Of a stretch of DNA of 64,000 nt, positions 1-10,500 are shown one piece after another. Both the position numbers and the translations under genes were made by a program. The notes beneath the pieces were generated by a model that did not search any database, was not told the origin of the DNA, and worked only from the letters and a program-made list of their open reading frames with translations. Source of the stretch: Terriglobia bacterium (lineage in GTDB: Bacteria > Acidobacteriota > Terriglobia > Acidiferrales > UBA7541); the NCBI GenBank assembly GCA_020072805.1, contig JAIQGC010000002.1, positions 20,249 to 84,248 on the forward strand, in the 5' to 3' direction. Numbering within the stretch: the first letter of the stretch is position 1; each line of letters starts with the position of its first letter.

Positions 1-944
1 AGCTGATGGACCCGGGAACGCGCGAAGGGGTGTTGCAGGCGCACCGGGCGGCGGAAGGCGGAGCGGAGAGCGCAGCGGTTGCGGTGGAGGCGACGGTCGA
101 GGATGAAACACGTTCGGCGCGGGTGCGGGCGGATCTACCCATACCGGAAGTGAAGGAGCTGGAGCGGAAGGTGCGGCTGGTGCCGGATCTGCGGGAAGTG
201 TGGAGCTACATGAACCCATACATGCTCTACGGGCGGCACATGGGATTCAAGGGAGACTTCGAGAAGCAACTGGCGGCGCGGGAGGCGAAAGCGCTGGAAC
301 TGCAGGAAGGAATGGAAGAGGTGAAGCGGGAGGCCGCGGAGTTCATGAAGGTGCGCGCGGTATGGCAGTTCTTCGAAGCGGAAGCGGAGGGCAATTCCCT
401 GCTGTTGTATGCGCCGGGAGGGACGGAGGCGGCGCATACGTTCCGGTTCAAGAGGCAGCGGGCGGGGGATCGCCTGTGCCTGGCGGATTACGTGCTGCCG
501 AAGCAGAACGGAAAGAGGGATCACGTGGCGTTGTTCGTGGTGACGGCGGGAGAGGGAGTGCGGGAGAGGGCGGAGGCGGCGAAGAACGCGGGATATTATT
601 TCAAGTCGCACGGATTGCAATCGCTGGCGATCGAGACGGCGGAGGCGTGCGCGGAATGGCTGCACCGGAGGATTCGCGAGGATTGGGGATTTCCGGATGC
701 GCCGGAAATGACCATGGCGCAGAGGTTTACCTCGAAATATCGCGGGAAGCGGTACAGTTTCGGGTATCCGGCGTGCCCGGAGCTGGAGGATCAGACGGGA
801 ATGTGGAAGCTGCTGCGGCCGGAAGAGATCGGGGTGGAGCTGACGGAAGGGTTCATGATGGACCCAGAGGCGAGCGTGAGCGCGGTGGTGTTTCACCATC
901 CGGATTGCGCGTATTTTTCGGTGGGGGAGAGTACGGAAGGATGA
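1..944 (+). CDS. metH: Methionine synthase MetH, C-terminal part (5' truncated by window)
   Basis: The gene enters from the left edge, and about 313 residues of its C-terminus are present. They match the S-adenosylmethionine-binding reactivation domain of cobalamin-dependent methionine synthase, which remethylates oxidised cob(II)alamin with AdoMet and flavodoxin electrons. Visible signatures are YRGKRYSFGYPACPELEDQ, then IGVELTEGFMM, then SVSAVVFHHPDCAYFSV close to the C-terminus, all in the order and spacing of the family. The stop at 942-944 is the natural end, because the domain finishes there. The B12, homocysteine and folate domains lie outside the window. The cytoplasmic enzyme completes methionine synthesis. 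It converges with the minus-strand operon ending at 1087. Confidence 0.9.
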   Translation, partial: LMDPGTREGVLQAHRAAEGGAESAAVAVEATVEDETRSARVRADLPIPEVKELERKVRLVPDLREVWSYMNPYMLYGRHMGFKGDFEKQLAAREAKALELQEGMEEVKREAAEFMKVRAVWQFFEAEAEGNSLLLYAPGGTEAAHTFRFKRQRAGDRLCLADYVLPKQNGKRDHVALFVVTAGEGVRERAEAAKNAGYYFKSHGLQSLAIETAEACAEWLHRRIREDWGFPDAPEMTMAQRFTSKYRGKRYSFGYPACPELEDQTGMWKLLRPEEIGVELTEGFMMDPEASVSAVVFHHPDCAYFSVGESTEG

Positions 945-967
945 GAAAGCGAAGAGAAAGAAAAGGC

Positions 968-993
968 CCGCCCTCTAAAGAGGGCGGCTACAG
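968..993. repeat. Palindromic dispersed repeat, copy 1
   Basis: Perfect 9-bp arms CCGCCCTCT and AGAGGGCGG surround a 2-base loop and are followed by CTACAG. The same 26-base unit, with one loop mismatch, occurs at 13695-13720. Read on the minus strand the hairpin is followed by a T-rich tract, so it can act as terminator for the operon ending at 1087. It also lies just past the metH stop. Confidence 0.75.
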
Positions 994-1086
994 ACGGGAT
1001 GCGCACTGCAGCGGAGTTTAAGCGAGTGGCGTTGGTTGGAGCAGAGTGAAAATTTCCAGAGACAGCCGCATTTTCCAAATAAAAAA

Positions 1087-2193
1087 TTATTTTCCGGAGA
1101 CGACGGCGAGGAGGGATTGGGCGGCGTATTGGGCCTGCTCGTTGGTCATTTCGGGGAAGAGGGGCATGCTGAAGACGCGGGAGCAGGCACGCTCGGTGTG
1201 GGGAAAGCTGCCGGGGCGGTGGGCGAGCGGGGCGTAGGCCTTTTGCAGGTGGACAGGGACGGGATAGTGGATGGCGGTGGCCACGCCGCGCTTTTCCAGT
1301 TCGGCGCGGACGGCGTCGCGGTTTTCGACGTAGACGACAAAGAGGTGATGAGAGGATTCGGCGTGGGGCGCGGCCTGGGGGAATTGCACAAGTGAGCCGG
1401 CGAGGAGCTTGCGGTAGAGGGCGGAGAGTTCGCGGCGGCGGGCGTTCCAGGCTTCGAGGTGGCGGAGCTTGACGCGGAGGACAGCGCCCTGAAAGCCGTC
1501 CATGCGGTAGTTAAAGCCGACGAAATCGTGGTAGTAGCGGGTGACCTGGCCGTGGTCGCGCAGGATGCGCGCGGCGGCGGCGATGGAGTCATCGTTGGTG
1601 GTGAGTGCGCCGCCTTCGCCGTAAGCGCCTAGATTCTTTCCGGGATAAAAACTGAAAGCAGCCGCTTTGCCGAAGCCGCCGATGCGCTTGCCGCGGTAAC
1701 GGGCGCCGTGCGCCTGGCAGGCGTCCTCGATGAGAACGAGTTTGTGGCGATCGGCGATGGCCAGGAGGGAGTCGAGGTCAGCGGGGAGGCCGTAGAGATG
1801 TACGGGGACGATGGCGCGGGTGCGGGGGGTGAGGGCGGCTTCGACGGCGCGGGGATCGAGATTGGCGGTGGCGGGGTCGATATCCACGAAGACGGGTTTG
1901 GCGCCGGTGTAGGAGATGGCTTCGGCGGTGGCGATGAAGGTGTTGGGAGAGGTGATGACTTCGTCGCCGGGAGCGACGCCGGATGCGAGCAGGGCGATGT
2001 GCAGGGCGCTCGTGCCGGTGTTCATGGCGACGCAATGTTTGGTTTCGCAGAAGGAGGCGAACTCCCGTTCGAAGAGGGAGACTTCTTCGCCGAGGATGAA
2101 GGAGGCGTTTTGGCAGACGCGGTCAAGGGCATCGAGGATTTCCTGGCGGAGAGAGGCGTACTGCATTTTGAGATCGAAATAGGGAACGTTCAT
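1087..2193 (-). CDS. DegT/DnrJ/EryC1/StrS-family PLP aminotransferase
   Basis: This 368-residue protein belongs to the sugar aminotransferase family, which transfers an amino group, usually from glutamate, to a keto-sugar nucleotide. The N-terminus MNVPYFDL, the nucleotide-sugar binding region (SPNTFIATAEAI), the PLP-binding IEDACQAHGA and the Schiff-base lysine in SFYPGKNLGA (about Lys186) are all present. The start at 2193 was chosen because its ATG overlaps the TGA of the VanZ gene (ATGA), implying translational coupling; longer versions would run into that gene. It closes the NRPS operon. A paralogue of the same family sits at 36064-37263. The amino-acceptor substrate is unknown, and a keto-sugar is only the family default. 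Confidence 0.85.
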   Translation of the reverse strand: MNVPYFDLKMQYASLRQEILDALDRVCQNASFILGEEVSLFEREFASFCETKHCVAMNTGTSALHIALLASGVAPGDEVITSPNTFIATAEAISYTGAKPVFVDIDPATANLDPRAVEAALTPRTRAIVPVHLYGLPADLDSLLAIADRHKLVLIEDACQAHGARYRGKRIGGFGKAAAFSFYPGKNLGAYGEGGALTTNDDSIAAAARILRDHGQVTRYYHDFVGFNYRMDGFQGAVLRVKLRHLEAWNARRRELSALYRKLLAGSLVQFPQAAPHAESSHHLFVVYVENRDAVRAELEKRGVATAIHYPVPVHLQKAYAPLAHRPGSFPHTERACSRVFSMPLFPEMTNEQAQYAAQSLLAVVSGK

Positions 2194-2708
2194 GGGCGCG
2201 GACTCTCTTGTGAGGCGGGAGCGGAAGGACGTAGCCTGGCGAACCAAAAAGCGGCCAGGAGCTGGGCGGTCAGGGCGCCGGAGCCATCAATGAGGACATC
2301 GCGCAGGGAAGGGCCGCGGCCGAAGACAAAGATCTGGTGAAATTCATCGGAAGCGGCCCAGAGAACGGCCAGTCCGAGGGCCGCGAGACTCCAGGAAAGA
2401 TGCCAGCCGGGGCGGCCGCGGCGGATGCCGTGGAGAAGGAGGAGGCTGAAGAGCAGGTATTCGAAAACGTGAGCGAACTTGCGGATGAGATGGTGAATGT
2501 GGCCGATGGCTCGGGGGGAAGCGTTGGGGAGAAGCCAATGGAGGAGTGGAAAAAGCCAGCGGGAGGTGGCCGCCTCGGAGAAAACGGCAGTGGAAAAAAT
2601 CCAGATGACCAGGGCCCAGGCGAGAACCGGCCCCCAATAGCGAAGCCAGTGCTGAGGAGGGAGAGCCGATTCGTCAGGGGCGGGATTGGATGTGAACAAG
2701 TTCGACAA
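2190..2708 (-). CDS. VanZ-family membrane protein
   Basis: This 172-residue integral membrane protein has four to five hydrophobic helices and the VanZ-family hallmarks: an early WxPxxxWALVIWIFS-like helix, the HLIRKFAHVFEYLLFSLLL helix and the ASDEFHQIFVFGRGPSLRDV motif near the C-terminus. VanZ gives low-level teicoplanin resistance in enterococci; most relatives have no proven function and often sit in cell-envelope or polysaccharide loci. The likely start is TTG preceded by a purine-rich AGGGGGAAG tract. It follows the GT2 gene by 83 bases and overlaps the aminotransferase start by four bases. In this operon it could provide self-protection or handle a membrane-linked product (inference). 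Confidence 0.8.
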   Translation of the reverse strand: MSNLFTSNPAPDESALPPQHWLRYWGPVLAWALVIWIFSTAVFSEAATSRWLFPLLHWLLPNASPRAIGHIHHLIRKFAHVFEYLLFSLLLLHGIRRGRPGWHLSWSLAALGLAVLWAASDEFHQIFVFGRGPSLRDVLIDGSGALTAQLLAAFWFARLRPSAPASQESPRP

Positions 2709-2791
2709 GATCAGTGCTTCCCCCTAGCGCGCGGCATGGAAGAACCTATTGTGACAGATCGAGAAGGAAATGGGCAATGCGGCGGTGAGGA

Positions 2792-3715
2792 TTAGCCGCC
2801 CGCGGCAGGAGGCATCTCGATCGTTTGGACGGGACTGCGGCCGCGGAGCTTGGCGCGGGCCCTGGAGAGAAGGCCGGCGAGAACCATCCCGGAACCGGAG
2901 GCGAGGAATTTCAGGGAACGCCAATAGAGACGCGCGCGGAGGCCGCGATGGAACCAGAAGAAAACGGGGCCGCCGAGGAAAGCGCGGCGTTCAAAGCGGC
3001 CGGCGGAGCCGCCGGGATAACCGCCGAGTTGTTCCTTGCGGACGAGCAAGGCCATGGAGTCGAGAAAGCGGCCGACCTGATGGACGGTGTTGTTTTCGTG
3101 GATGCGATAGAGGGTCGTGGGGTGGGAGAGGATATGAACGGTGCGGCCGGAATAGGCGAGTTTGAGGGAGAGGTCGTCAATATCGGAGGGAAAGAAATCG
3201 AGGGTCCAGCCGCCAACGGCAGCGAAGACATCGCGATCGATAACGATGGCGCTGGCGCTGCCGCGATAGGTGCGGTCTTTGCGGACGAGAGCGGGATAGA
3301 CAGCCACCTGAAGACAAGAGCCGAAGGAGAGGAAGCTGGGAGAGGGAGGAGGTCCAGAGAAGAAAAGAAGGCGGCCAAGAAGGATGGCGGGCTGCTGAAG
3401 GGAGATGATGCGGGCAAAGGAATCGAGAGCCCAGGGAAGGAGCAGGTCATCGCCATCTAGGAAGACGAGGAAGCGGCCGCGGGCGACGGAAGCGCCGAGG
3501 TTGCGGGCGGCGTTGGGGCCCTGGTTGAGGGGCTGCTTGAGGAGATGAATACGATCACCAAACTGTTCGAGGAGTTGCACAGAACCGTCGGAGGAAGCGT
3601 CGTCGACGACAATCACTTCCCTGCCGGCGAAAGACTGAGCGAGGGCGGAATCAACGGTGTGGCGGATGAACTGCTTCTGGTTGTGGCAAGTGATGATGAT
3701 GCTGAATGGAAGCAA
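2792..3715 (-). CDS. Family 2 glycosyltransferase (NRPS operon)
   Basis: The 307-residue GT-A fold transferase opens with FSIIITCHNQ, has the VVDDASSDGS nucleotide-binding segment and the DXD-type metal site FLDGDDLLLP. The C-terminal third carries a hydrophobic stretch that may associate with the membrane. Family members use nucleotide sugars to glycosylate lipid-linked or other acceptors. The start codon appears to be TTG, three bases after the phosphopantetheinyl transferase stop, so the two are almost certainly co-translated. It is closely similar along its whole length to the GT2 at 17406-18311 (shared YRGSASAIVI/V, SGRTVHILSHPTT and NNTVHQV blocks), indicating a recent paralogue pair. 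Its placement suggests that it glycosylates the NRPS-PKS product or its carrier, but this is unproven. Confidence 0.85.
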   Translation of the reverse strand: MLPFSIIITCHNQKQFIRHTVDSALAQSFAGREVIVVDDASSDGSVQLLEQFGDRIHLLKQPLNQGPNAARNLGASVARGRFLVFLDGDDLLLPWALDSFARIISLQQPAILLGRLLFFSGPPPSPSFLSFGSCLQVAVYPALVRKDRTYRGSASAIVIDRDVFAAVGGWTLDFFPSDIDDLSLKLAYSGRTVHILSHPTTLYRIHENNTVHQVGRFLDSMALLVRKEQLGGYPGGSAGRFERRAFLGGPVFFWFHRGLRARLYWRSLKFLASGSGMVLAGLLSRARAKLRGRSPVQTIEMPPAAGG

Positions 3716-3718
3716 AGG

Positions 3719-4561
3719 TCACCCTGCAAGCGGAAGAAGATTCGGGGGAAGGTCGAAGAAGCGCACGTTCCAGTCGGAGCCCTCGGCGACGAGAGCGGCG
3801 GAATAGTCCTGCGCGGGAGAAAAAGAAAGAAGAGACCAGCGGGCGGAATCGGCGCTGCGCAGAATGGGAGGCTGTCCAGGGGCTAGGGAGACATCGAAGC
3901 TGTGCAGGGGGATGTGGAGGCCCTGGCCACGGGCTTTGACATAGGCTTCCTTGCGGGTCCAGCAGTTGAAAAAGCCGCGGGTATGAAGATCAGGAGAAAG
4001 AGAGAGTAATTCACTGCGTTCCGCCGGGGAAAAGAAACGCCCGGCGATTTCCGCGGAGGCGAAATCGGGGCGAAATTTTTCGAGGTCGATCCCAAGCTCA
4101 GAGCGGAGAGCAAAGGCGCAAAGAGCCAGGCCGTGGGAGTGGGAGAGGTTGAAGCGCAAATCGGGCGCTTCCGCGCCGCGGGCGGAGGGGGGAGGAAGAA
4201 AAGGCTTGCCGTGGGGGCCCTTGAGGAGAGAGACCTCCGCGGGAGGAGTGCGGAGATAGCTTCCGAGGAGGAGTCGGAGGGCGCCACGAGCGGCGATGAA
4301 ATGATCGTGGTCAGAGGCAAAAACAAAGCGGCGCGCGCGGGCAATCTCCCCGGGGAGAAGAGAGGAAGCAAGGATTTGGAAAGAGGAAGGAGGGAGGTCC
4401 AGGGGAAAGCGCCAGACGTGCAGATCGCCGGGAGAAAGAGAGAGAGAGGAAGGAGGCAAAGACCAGGGGACGAGAGGGTCCGCGGAAGAGAGATTGAGGA
4501 CGGCGGGGATGGAGTTGCCGGGGAGGGTAGGAGAAGAAGAAGCCAGGGCGTGCGTGTTCAT
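3719..4561 (-). CDS. Sfp-type 4'-phosphopantetheinyl transferase
   Basis: The enzyme transfers 4'-phosphopantetheine from CoA to the conserved serine of carrier domains. All Sfp/Gsp landmarks are visible in its 280 residues: RGALRLLLG (92-100), KPF (119-121), FNLSHSHG (137-144), the Mg-binding GIDLEKF (157-163) and WTRKEAYVKARGQG (201-214). Its ATG overlaps the stop of the upstream NRPS-PKS gene (ATGA), so the megasynthase and its activating enzyme are translationally coupled. The obvious substrates are the three carrier domains of that protein. A proline/serine-rich N-terminal 45 residues precede the conserved fold. Confidence 0.93.
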   Translation of the reverse strand: MNTHALASSSPTLPGNSIPAVLNLSSADPLVPWSLPPSSLSLSPGDLHVWRFPLDLPPSSFQILASSLLPGEIARARRFVFASDHDHFIAARGALRLLLGSYLRTPPAEVSLLKGPHGKPFLPPPSARGAEAPDLRFNLSHSHGLALCAFALRSELGIDLEKFRPDFASAEIAGRFFSPAERSELLSLSPDLHTRGFFNCWTRKEAYVKARGQGLHIPLHSFDVSLAPGQPPILRSADSARWSLLSFSPAQDYSAALVAEGSDWNVRFFDLPPNLLPLAG

Positions 4562-7500
4562 CGGCGCACCGAGGAGAGATCAAGGGTAAATTCCTTTGCG
4601 CCGCGGGGAGCAGCGGCTCCGGCGCGGTCCAGAGAGGCGCGCAAGAGAAGGGCGAGCTGGCGGACAAAAGGCTCGACGAGGCTGCCTTTGGGGCTGATGG
4701 GCAGAGAGTAGAGGCGCACGCCGCCCTGGGCGATACGGCCCCAGCCGCCGAGGCGGTCACCCATTCCGGCGAGATGACGCTCGGGAAGGAAGACAGTCAG
4801 TTCACCGGGGTAGGGTTTGACGTCGTAGTGGGCCAGAGCGTCGTCATAGAGATCGGCAATTTTGAGGTGATGGAATTCGGCGGCGGCGCCGGGGCGGAAG
4901 CGGCGGACCGCGGCGGCGAGAGCAACGCGCGCGGAAACGCGGGCACGGGAGATTTCCACGCGGAGTTTATCGAGGAAGAAGTCGAATTTGGCGGCGCCTT
5001 CGGCGGCGAAGAGATTGCGGAGATGGAAATAGGGGTTGAGGAAGAAGCGATTGGCGATGCGCTGAGGGAGAGGGAGAGGCCAGGGAATGGCGCGGACATT
5101 GAAATTTTCGATCATGGCGACCAAGCCGACGGACTGGCCGGCTTCGCGGAGCTGGCGGGCCATTTCGAGCGCGATGGTGCCGCCGAGGCAATATCCGCCG
5201 AGCATGTAGGGACCCTGGGGCTGCACCTGGCGAAGTTCGTCAATATAGCGGCGGGCAACGACTTCGAAGCGCGGGTCAATCTCGGCCTGGCCATCGAGAC
5301 CGAGGGATTGCAGGCCGTAAACAGGCTGGTCGGGACCGAGGCAGGAAGCGAGCGAGCGGTAGAGGAGGACGTTGCCTTCGGCGGCATGAACGAGGAAGAG
5401 CGGAATGCGCGGGCCGGTAGTTTGAATGGGAACAAGAGACTGCCAGTCCACCTGAGCGGAGGGGCGAGCAAGCCGGCGGGCAAGTTTGCGAGGAGTAGAA
5501 GCCTGATAGAGAAGGGCGAGAGGAGCAGTGATGCCCAATTCGCGTTCGATACTCGCAAAGAGCTGGGCGGCGAGCATGGAATGGCCGCCGAGAGCAAAGA
5601 AATCGTCATCGGGCTGAAGAGAGCGCAGGTGCAGAACGCGGCGCCAGAGATCGAGCATGGAATGGAGCAAGGCGGGGTCGTCGCCCGCGGCAGCGGAGGA
5701 GGCGGCCGGAGAATCCATCCGGGCGGGCGGCGCGGCAGCGGGAGAAGCGTCTGGAGAAGAGAAGGTGTAGAGAAGTTCCGGAGCGGAGAGGGAGGGGGGC
5801 TGCTTGAGGCGAGCCAGTTCGAGGGCGTCGCGGGAAGGGTCGGCGACGATGTCCATGAGGATGGCATCGAGCGAGGCGAGCCATTCCTCGGCGGTGGAAT
5901 TCTTGAACAGAGCCAAATCGTAATGGCAGTGGAGAAGGAGCGAGTCGCCGGCTTCGATGGCGTTCAGATACCACTCGAAGGATTCGAAGCTCTTGGGATT
6001 GGGCTGGTAATCGAGAGAAAAACCGGATTGCGGAAGTTCATGGGGCAAAAACTTCTTGACGCTGGTGAGGCCGGCGGAAACCGGGGAGACGCCGGGCATG
6101 GGGGAAACGGGACGGAGATCCTGAAGGAGGCTGACCAGGGTGAAGGCGGAATGATCATGAGCCGCGCCCAACTCCTGCTGAACGCGGGAGAGGAAGGAGC
6201 CGACGGATTCGCCATCGCGAAGATCGACGAGGAAAGGAAGAAGGCTGACGCAATGGCCGACGAGGCCGGGATTGCCGGCGACGGGCTGTTCGGCGGTGGG
6301 GAGGGAGAGGACGAAGCGGCGCTGGCGGGAAACGCGAGCGAGAAGGAGAGAAAGAGCGCCGAGAATGACGGTGAAGAAGCTGTAGTTGTTCCTGGCGGCG
6401 AGGGCCCTGAGCTTCTGCACGGTGGAGGGGGGCACGGTGCGTTCGATGCGGCGAGCGGCGAATTCACGGCGCGCCGAGCGCGGGCGATCGGAGGGAAGAA
6501 CCAGGACGGGAAAGCCGGAAGCAAACCGGGACTGCCAATAGCCGCGGGCTTCGGCAAAATCGGCGGATTGCGAGCGCAGGGCAAGATCGCGGGCGTAATC
6601 GGCGTAGCTGCCCGGCGGGGGCAGCTCGGCGGGAGTTCCGGAGAGTTCCTCGGAGTAGAAGGCGCAGAGGTCGTGGATGAGGACGTCGAGGGACCAGCCG
6701 TCGCAGATGACATGGTGGCCGGTGAATATCACGGCGGCGGAATCGGCGCCGAGCAGGACGATCTGGCTGCGGAAAAGAGGCCCGCCCGGCAGAGAAAAGG
6801 TGCGGGCAGTTTCAAGGGCGATGATTTTAGCGAAGCGCTCTTCGCGATCGGATGCGGAGGAGAGGTCGGTGACGGGCACGTCCAGGGAGAGGGACGGAGC
6901 CAGGCGCATGGCCGAACCGGTTTCATCGAAGGAGGCGCGCAGGGCATCGTGGCGAGCGACGAGGCGATGGAGCGCGCGGGTCATTTTGGGGACGGAGATG
7001 GTCCCGGTGAAACGGAGAGTCATGGACTCGTTGTAGGAGGCGGAGAGGCTGGCGGAAAGGCGCGAGGAGAAAAAGATGCCGCGCTGCGGGACGGTGGATT
7101 CAACGGTGACGACCGCGGGAGGCGCCGGAGCGGGAGCCGGGGAGGAAGCCGGCGCAGGGACGGAAGAGGAGGAAGGAGCAGGCGTGCGCGGCTGTTCCAC
7201 GCCGCCTTTTTCGAGCAGGCCGACGAGCCGGGCGATGGTCCGGGACTGCTCGGCGATAATTTCTTCCAGGCGGGAACTGTCCGCGCGGAGGGGAGCGGGA
7301 GCAGGCGGAAGAGCAGCCGGGAGAATAGGAGGAGTAACCGAGGGAGCAGCGGCCGAAAGAGGAGCAGTGACAGGAGCGGTAGCGGCAAACTGATCGGGAG
7401 GAAGCGTTTTGTCGAGATGTTCGGCGACCATCTCGGCGTTGGGCAGCTGATTCATGAGCTGGCTGAAGCTGATCTTCGCGCCGAACTCCTTGCGGATGGC

Positions 7501-10500
7501 GAAAGAGACCTGGGTAAGAGAGAGCGAATCGAAACCCTGTTCGAGAAAAGTGGAGGAGGAACTGAGCTGCGAGCGCTCGCGGCCGCAAACGGGGACGAGG
7601 AGATCGATGAGGCGCGCGGCCAGGCGGTCCTTGCGGGATTCCTGAGCAACCGCCGGAGAAGCGGCGGCGGGCTGAGAAGACACAGCCGCGGGGAGCAATT
7701 CCTGCAGCGCGGCGGGAGCGTGCTGCAGCGGAGCAGAGACGGCGGGGTCCACCCAGAAGCGCTGGCGCTCGAAGGGATAGCCGGGCAGGGGAATGCGGCG
7801 GCGGTCTTCGTGGGCGTAGAAAGCGTCCCAATCGAGGGAAAGGCCATTCTGCCAGAGAGAGCCGAGGGCAAAGAGAAGCGAGGCCCATTCGGTGTTGTCC
7901 TCATGGGTGTCGGCCAGAGTGGGAATGGCCGTGCAGGGCCGGTCGGGAGAAAAGTGCTGGCGAGTGAGGGCGCAGAGGGTGGAGCGCGGGCCGCATTCGA
8001 GAAAGAGGTCGTGGCCCTGTTCCTTGATGAACTGGACGGCTTTGGAGAACTCGACGGTGGCGCGAGCGTGATGAGCCCAGTAGGCGGGGTCGGTGGTTTC
8101 CGCGGCGGTGATGAGGCGTCCGGTGACCGTGGAAACGAAGGGCAGGGAGGGAGCGCGAAGGCTGACTTTGGCGACTTCGGCGCGGAGCGGCTCGACGATG
8201 GGATCCATCATGGCGGAATGGAAGGCGTGCGAGGTGTGGAGGTGGCGGCAGACGATGTCCTGGGCTTCGAGCTGGGACTGGAGAGCCTTAACGTCCGGTT
8301 CGGGGCCGGAGACAACGCAGAGAGAAGGAGCGTTGTTGGAAGCGATCTGGACGGAGGGCGGAAGGAGCGTGGCGATTTTATCGGCGCTGGCGCTGACGGC
8401 CATCATAGAGCCGCGGGGCAGGGACTGCATCAGGCGGCCGCGGAGGGCGATGATGCGCAGGGCGTCCTGGAGGTCCCAGACGCCGGCGAGGGTGGCGGCG
8501 ACAAACTCACCGATGCTGTGGCCGGCCATGAGGGCAGGCTGAATGCCGAGGCTCTGCCAGAAGCGGGCGAGGGCGTATTCGATGACGAAGATGGAGGGCT
8601 GGGTGAAGAAAGTGTCCTGGAGGGAGAGCTGGGCGGTTTTTTCGTCGCCGGCGGCGGGATAGAGAAGTTCGCGGAGGTCGCGGCCGAGATGAGGCTTCAG
8701 GAATTCGCAGCAGTCGTCCACGATGGCACGGAAGAGGGGCTCGCCGTCATAGAGGTTGCGGCCCATATTGACGGACTGGGTGCCCTGGCCGCCAAAGAGA
8801 AAAACGAGGGAGGGATCGCGGCGATCGCAGCGCCGGGAGGAGGAGCGCAGCGGATTGGGATGGCGAAGGAGCTGCGCGGCCGCGCGAGGATCCGCGGCGA
8901 CGGCAAAACAGCGCTGGGCCATCTGCCGGCGGCCGGTCTGCAAGGTGAAGGAGGCATCGGCAAAGGAAGCGTCCGGAAGGCCATCGAGATGATCGGCGAG
9001 AGAGAGGCGATAGGCTTCCAGAGCCGCGGGAGTTCTGGCGGAAAGGAGCAGAAGCTGCAAGGGACGAGAGCTGCCGCCGGGGCGAGGGAGGGGCGCCTCT
9101 TCGAGAATGGCGTGGACGTTGGTGCCGCCGAAACCGAAGGAGCTGACGGCGGTGCGGCGGGGCTCGGGGCCGCGGGGGAAAGGAACGAGTTTATCGGCGA
9201 TGAGGAAGGGGCTATCGGCGAAATCGATTTTGGGATTGAGAGTCTTGAAATGAAGAGTGGGGGGAATCTGCTCGCGGTGAAGAACCATGGCGGCCTTGAT
9301 GAAGCCGGCGACACCGGCGGCGTTGGTAGGATGGCCGATGTTGCCTTTGATCGAGCCGACATAGCAGAACTGTTTTTTTGCGGTTTTGGACTGGAAGACT
9401 TTGCAGAGGGCGTCGATCTCGATGGGGTCGCCAACGGGGGTTCCGGTGCCGTGGGCTTCAATGTAGCGGATGGTTTCGACGGGAACATTGGCGCGGGCCT
9501 GGGCCATGGCGATGGCTTCGGCCTGGCCGTCCACGCTGGGGGCGAGGAAGGAGGCGGGACGGGCACCGTTGTTGTTTTTACCGGTGCCGCGGAGAACGGC
9601 GTAGATGGTGTCGCCATCGGCGAGGGCGTCGGCGAGGCGCTTGAGGGCGACAACGCCCGCGCCGTCGCAAAACATGGTGCCGGTGGCCTCGGCGTCGAAG
9701 GGGCGGCAGTGGCCGTCGCGGGTAAAGGTTCCGCCTTCCTGATAGAGGAAGCCGCTGCGCTGGGGAACGGTGATATCAATGCCGCCGGCGAGAGCGAGGT
9801 CGCATTCGAAATCGAGGAGGGAGCGGAAAGCCTGGTCAATGGCGAGCAGGGTGGTGGAGCAGGCGGTGTTGAGGCTGACGGCGGGACCGCGGAGGTCGAG
9901 GAGATAAGCGGTGCGCAGGGCGATGTAGTCTTTCTGGTTGCCGTATTCGACGGCGAGCTTGCCGGCCATGGCGAGAAGGTCGGGATGAGTGAGGAGGTTG
10001 GTGGTGTAGTAGTGATTATCACCAATGCCGGCGAAAACGCCGATGGGGCCCTTGAAGCGCTCGGGATCGTAGCCGGCGTTTTCGAGAACATGCTGGACGA
10101 GTTCAAGGAAGACGCGCTGCTGGGGGTCCATGACCCTGGCTTCCAGGGGACTGATGCCGAAGAAAGCGGCGTCGAAGAGGTCGGCGCCTTCGATGAGGCC
10201 ACGGGCACGGATGTAGTCGGGGTCGCGGCGGAGCTGCTCGTCGATGCCGGGGCCGAGTTCCTCGGGCGTAAAGACGGAGATGGATTCGACGGAGTTGCAG
10301 AGATTGCGCCAGAGCTGGTCGAGCGTGTCGGCGCCCGGAAAGCGGCCAACCATGCCGACGACGGCCACGCCATCGAGGGCGGCGGCATGGGAGGAGCCGG
10401 CGGCGTGCTGGCGGGCGAGGCGCTGCTCGGCATCGGCGACGAAGGAAGAATCGGCGTGGCCGTGATCGAGGAAACGGCAGAGCTGGGCGATGGTGGGATA

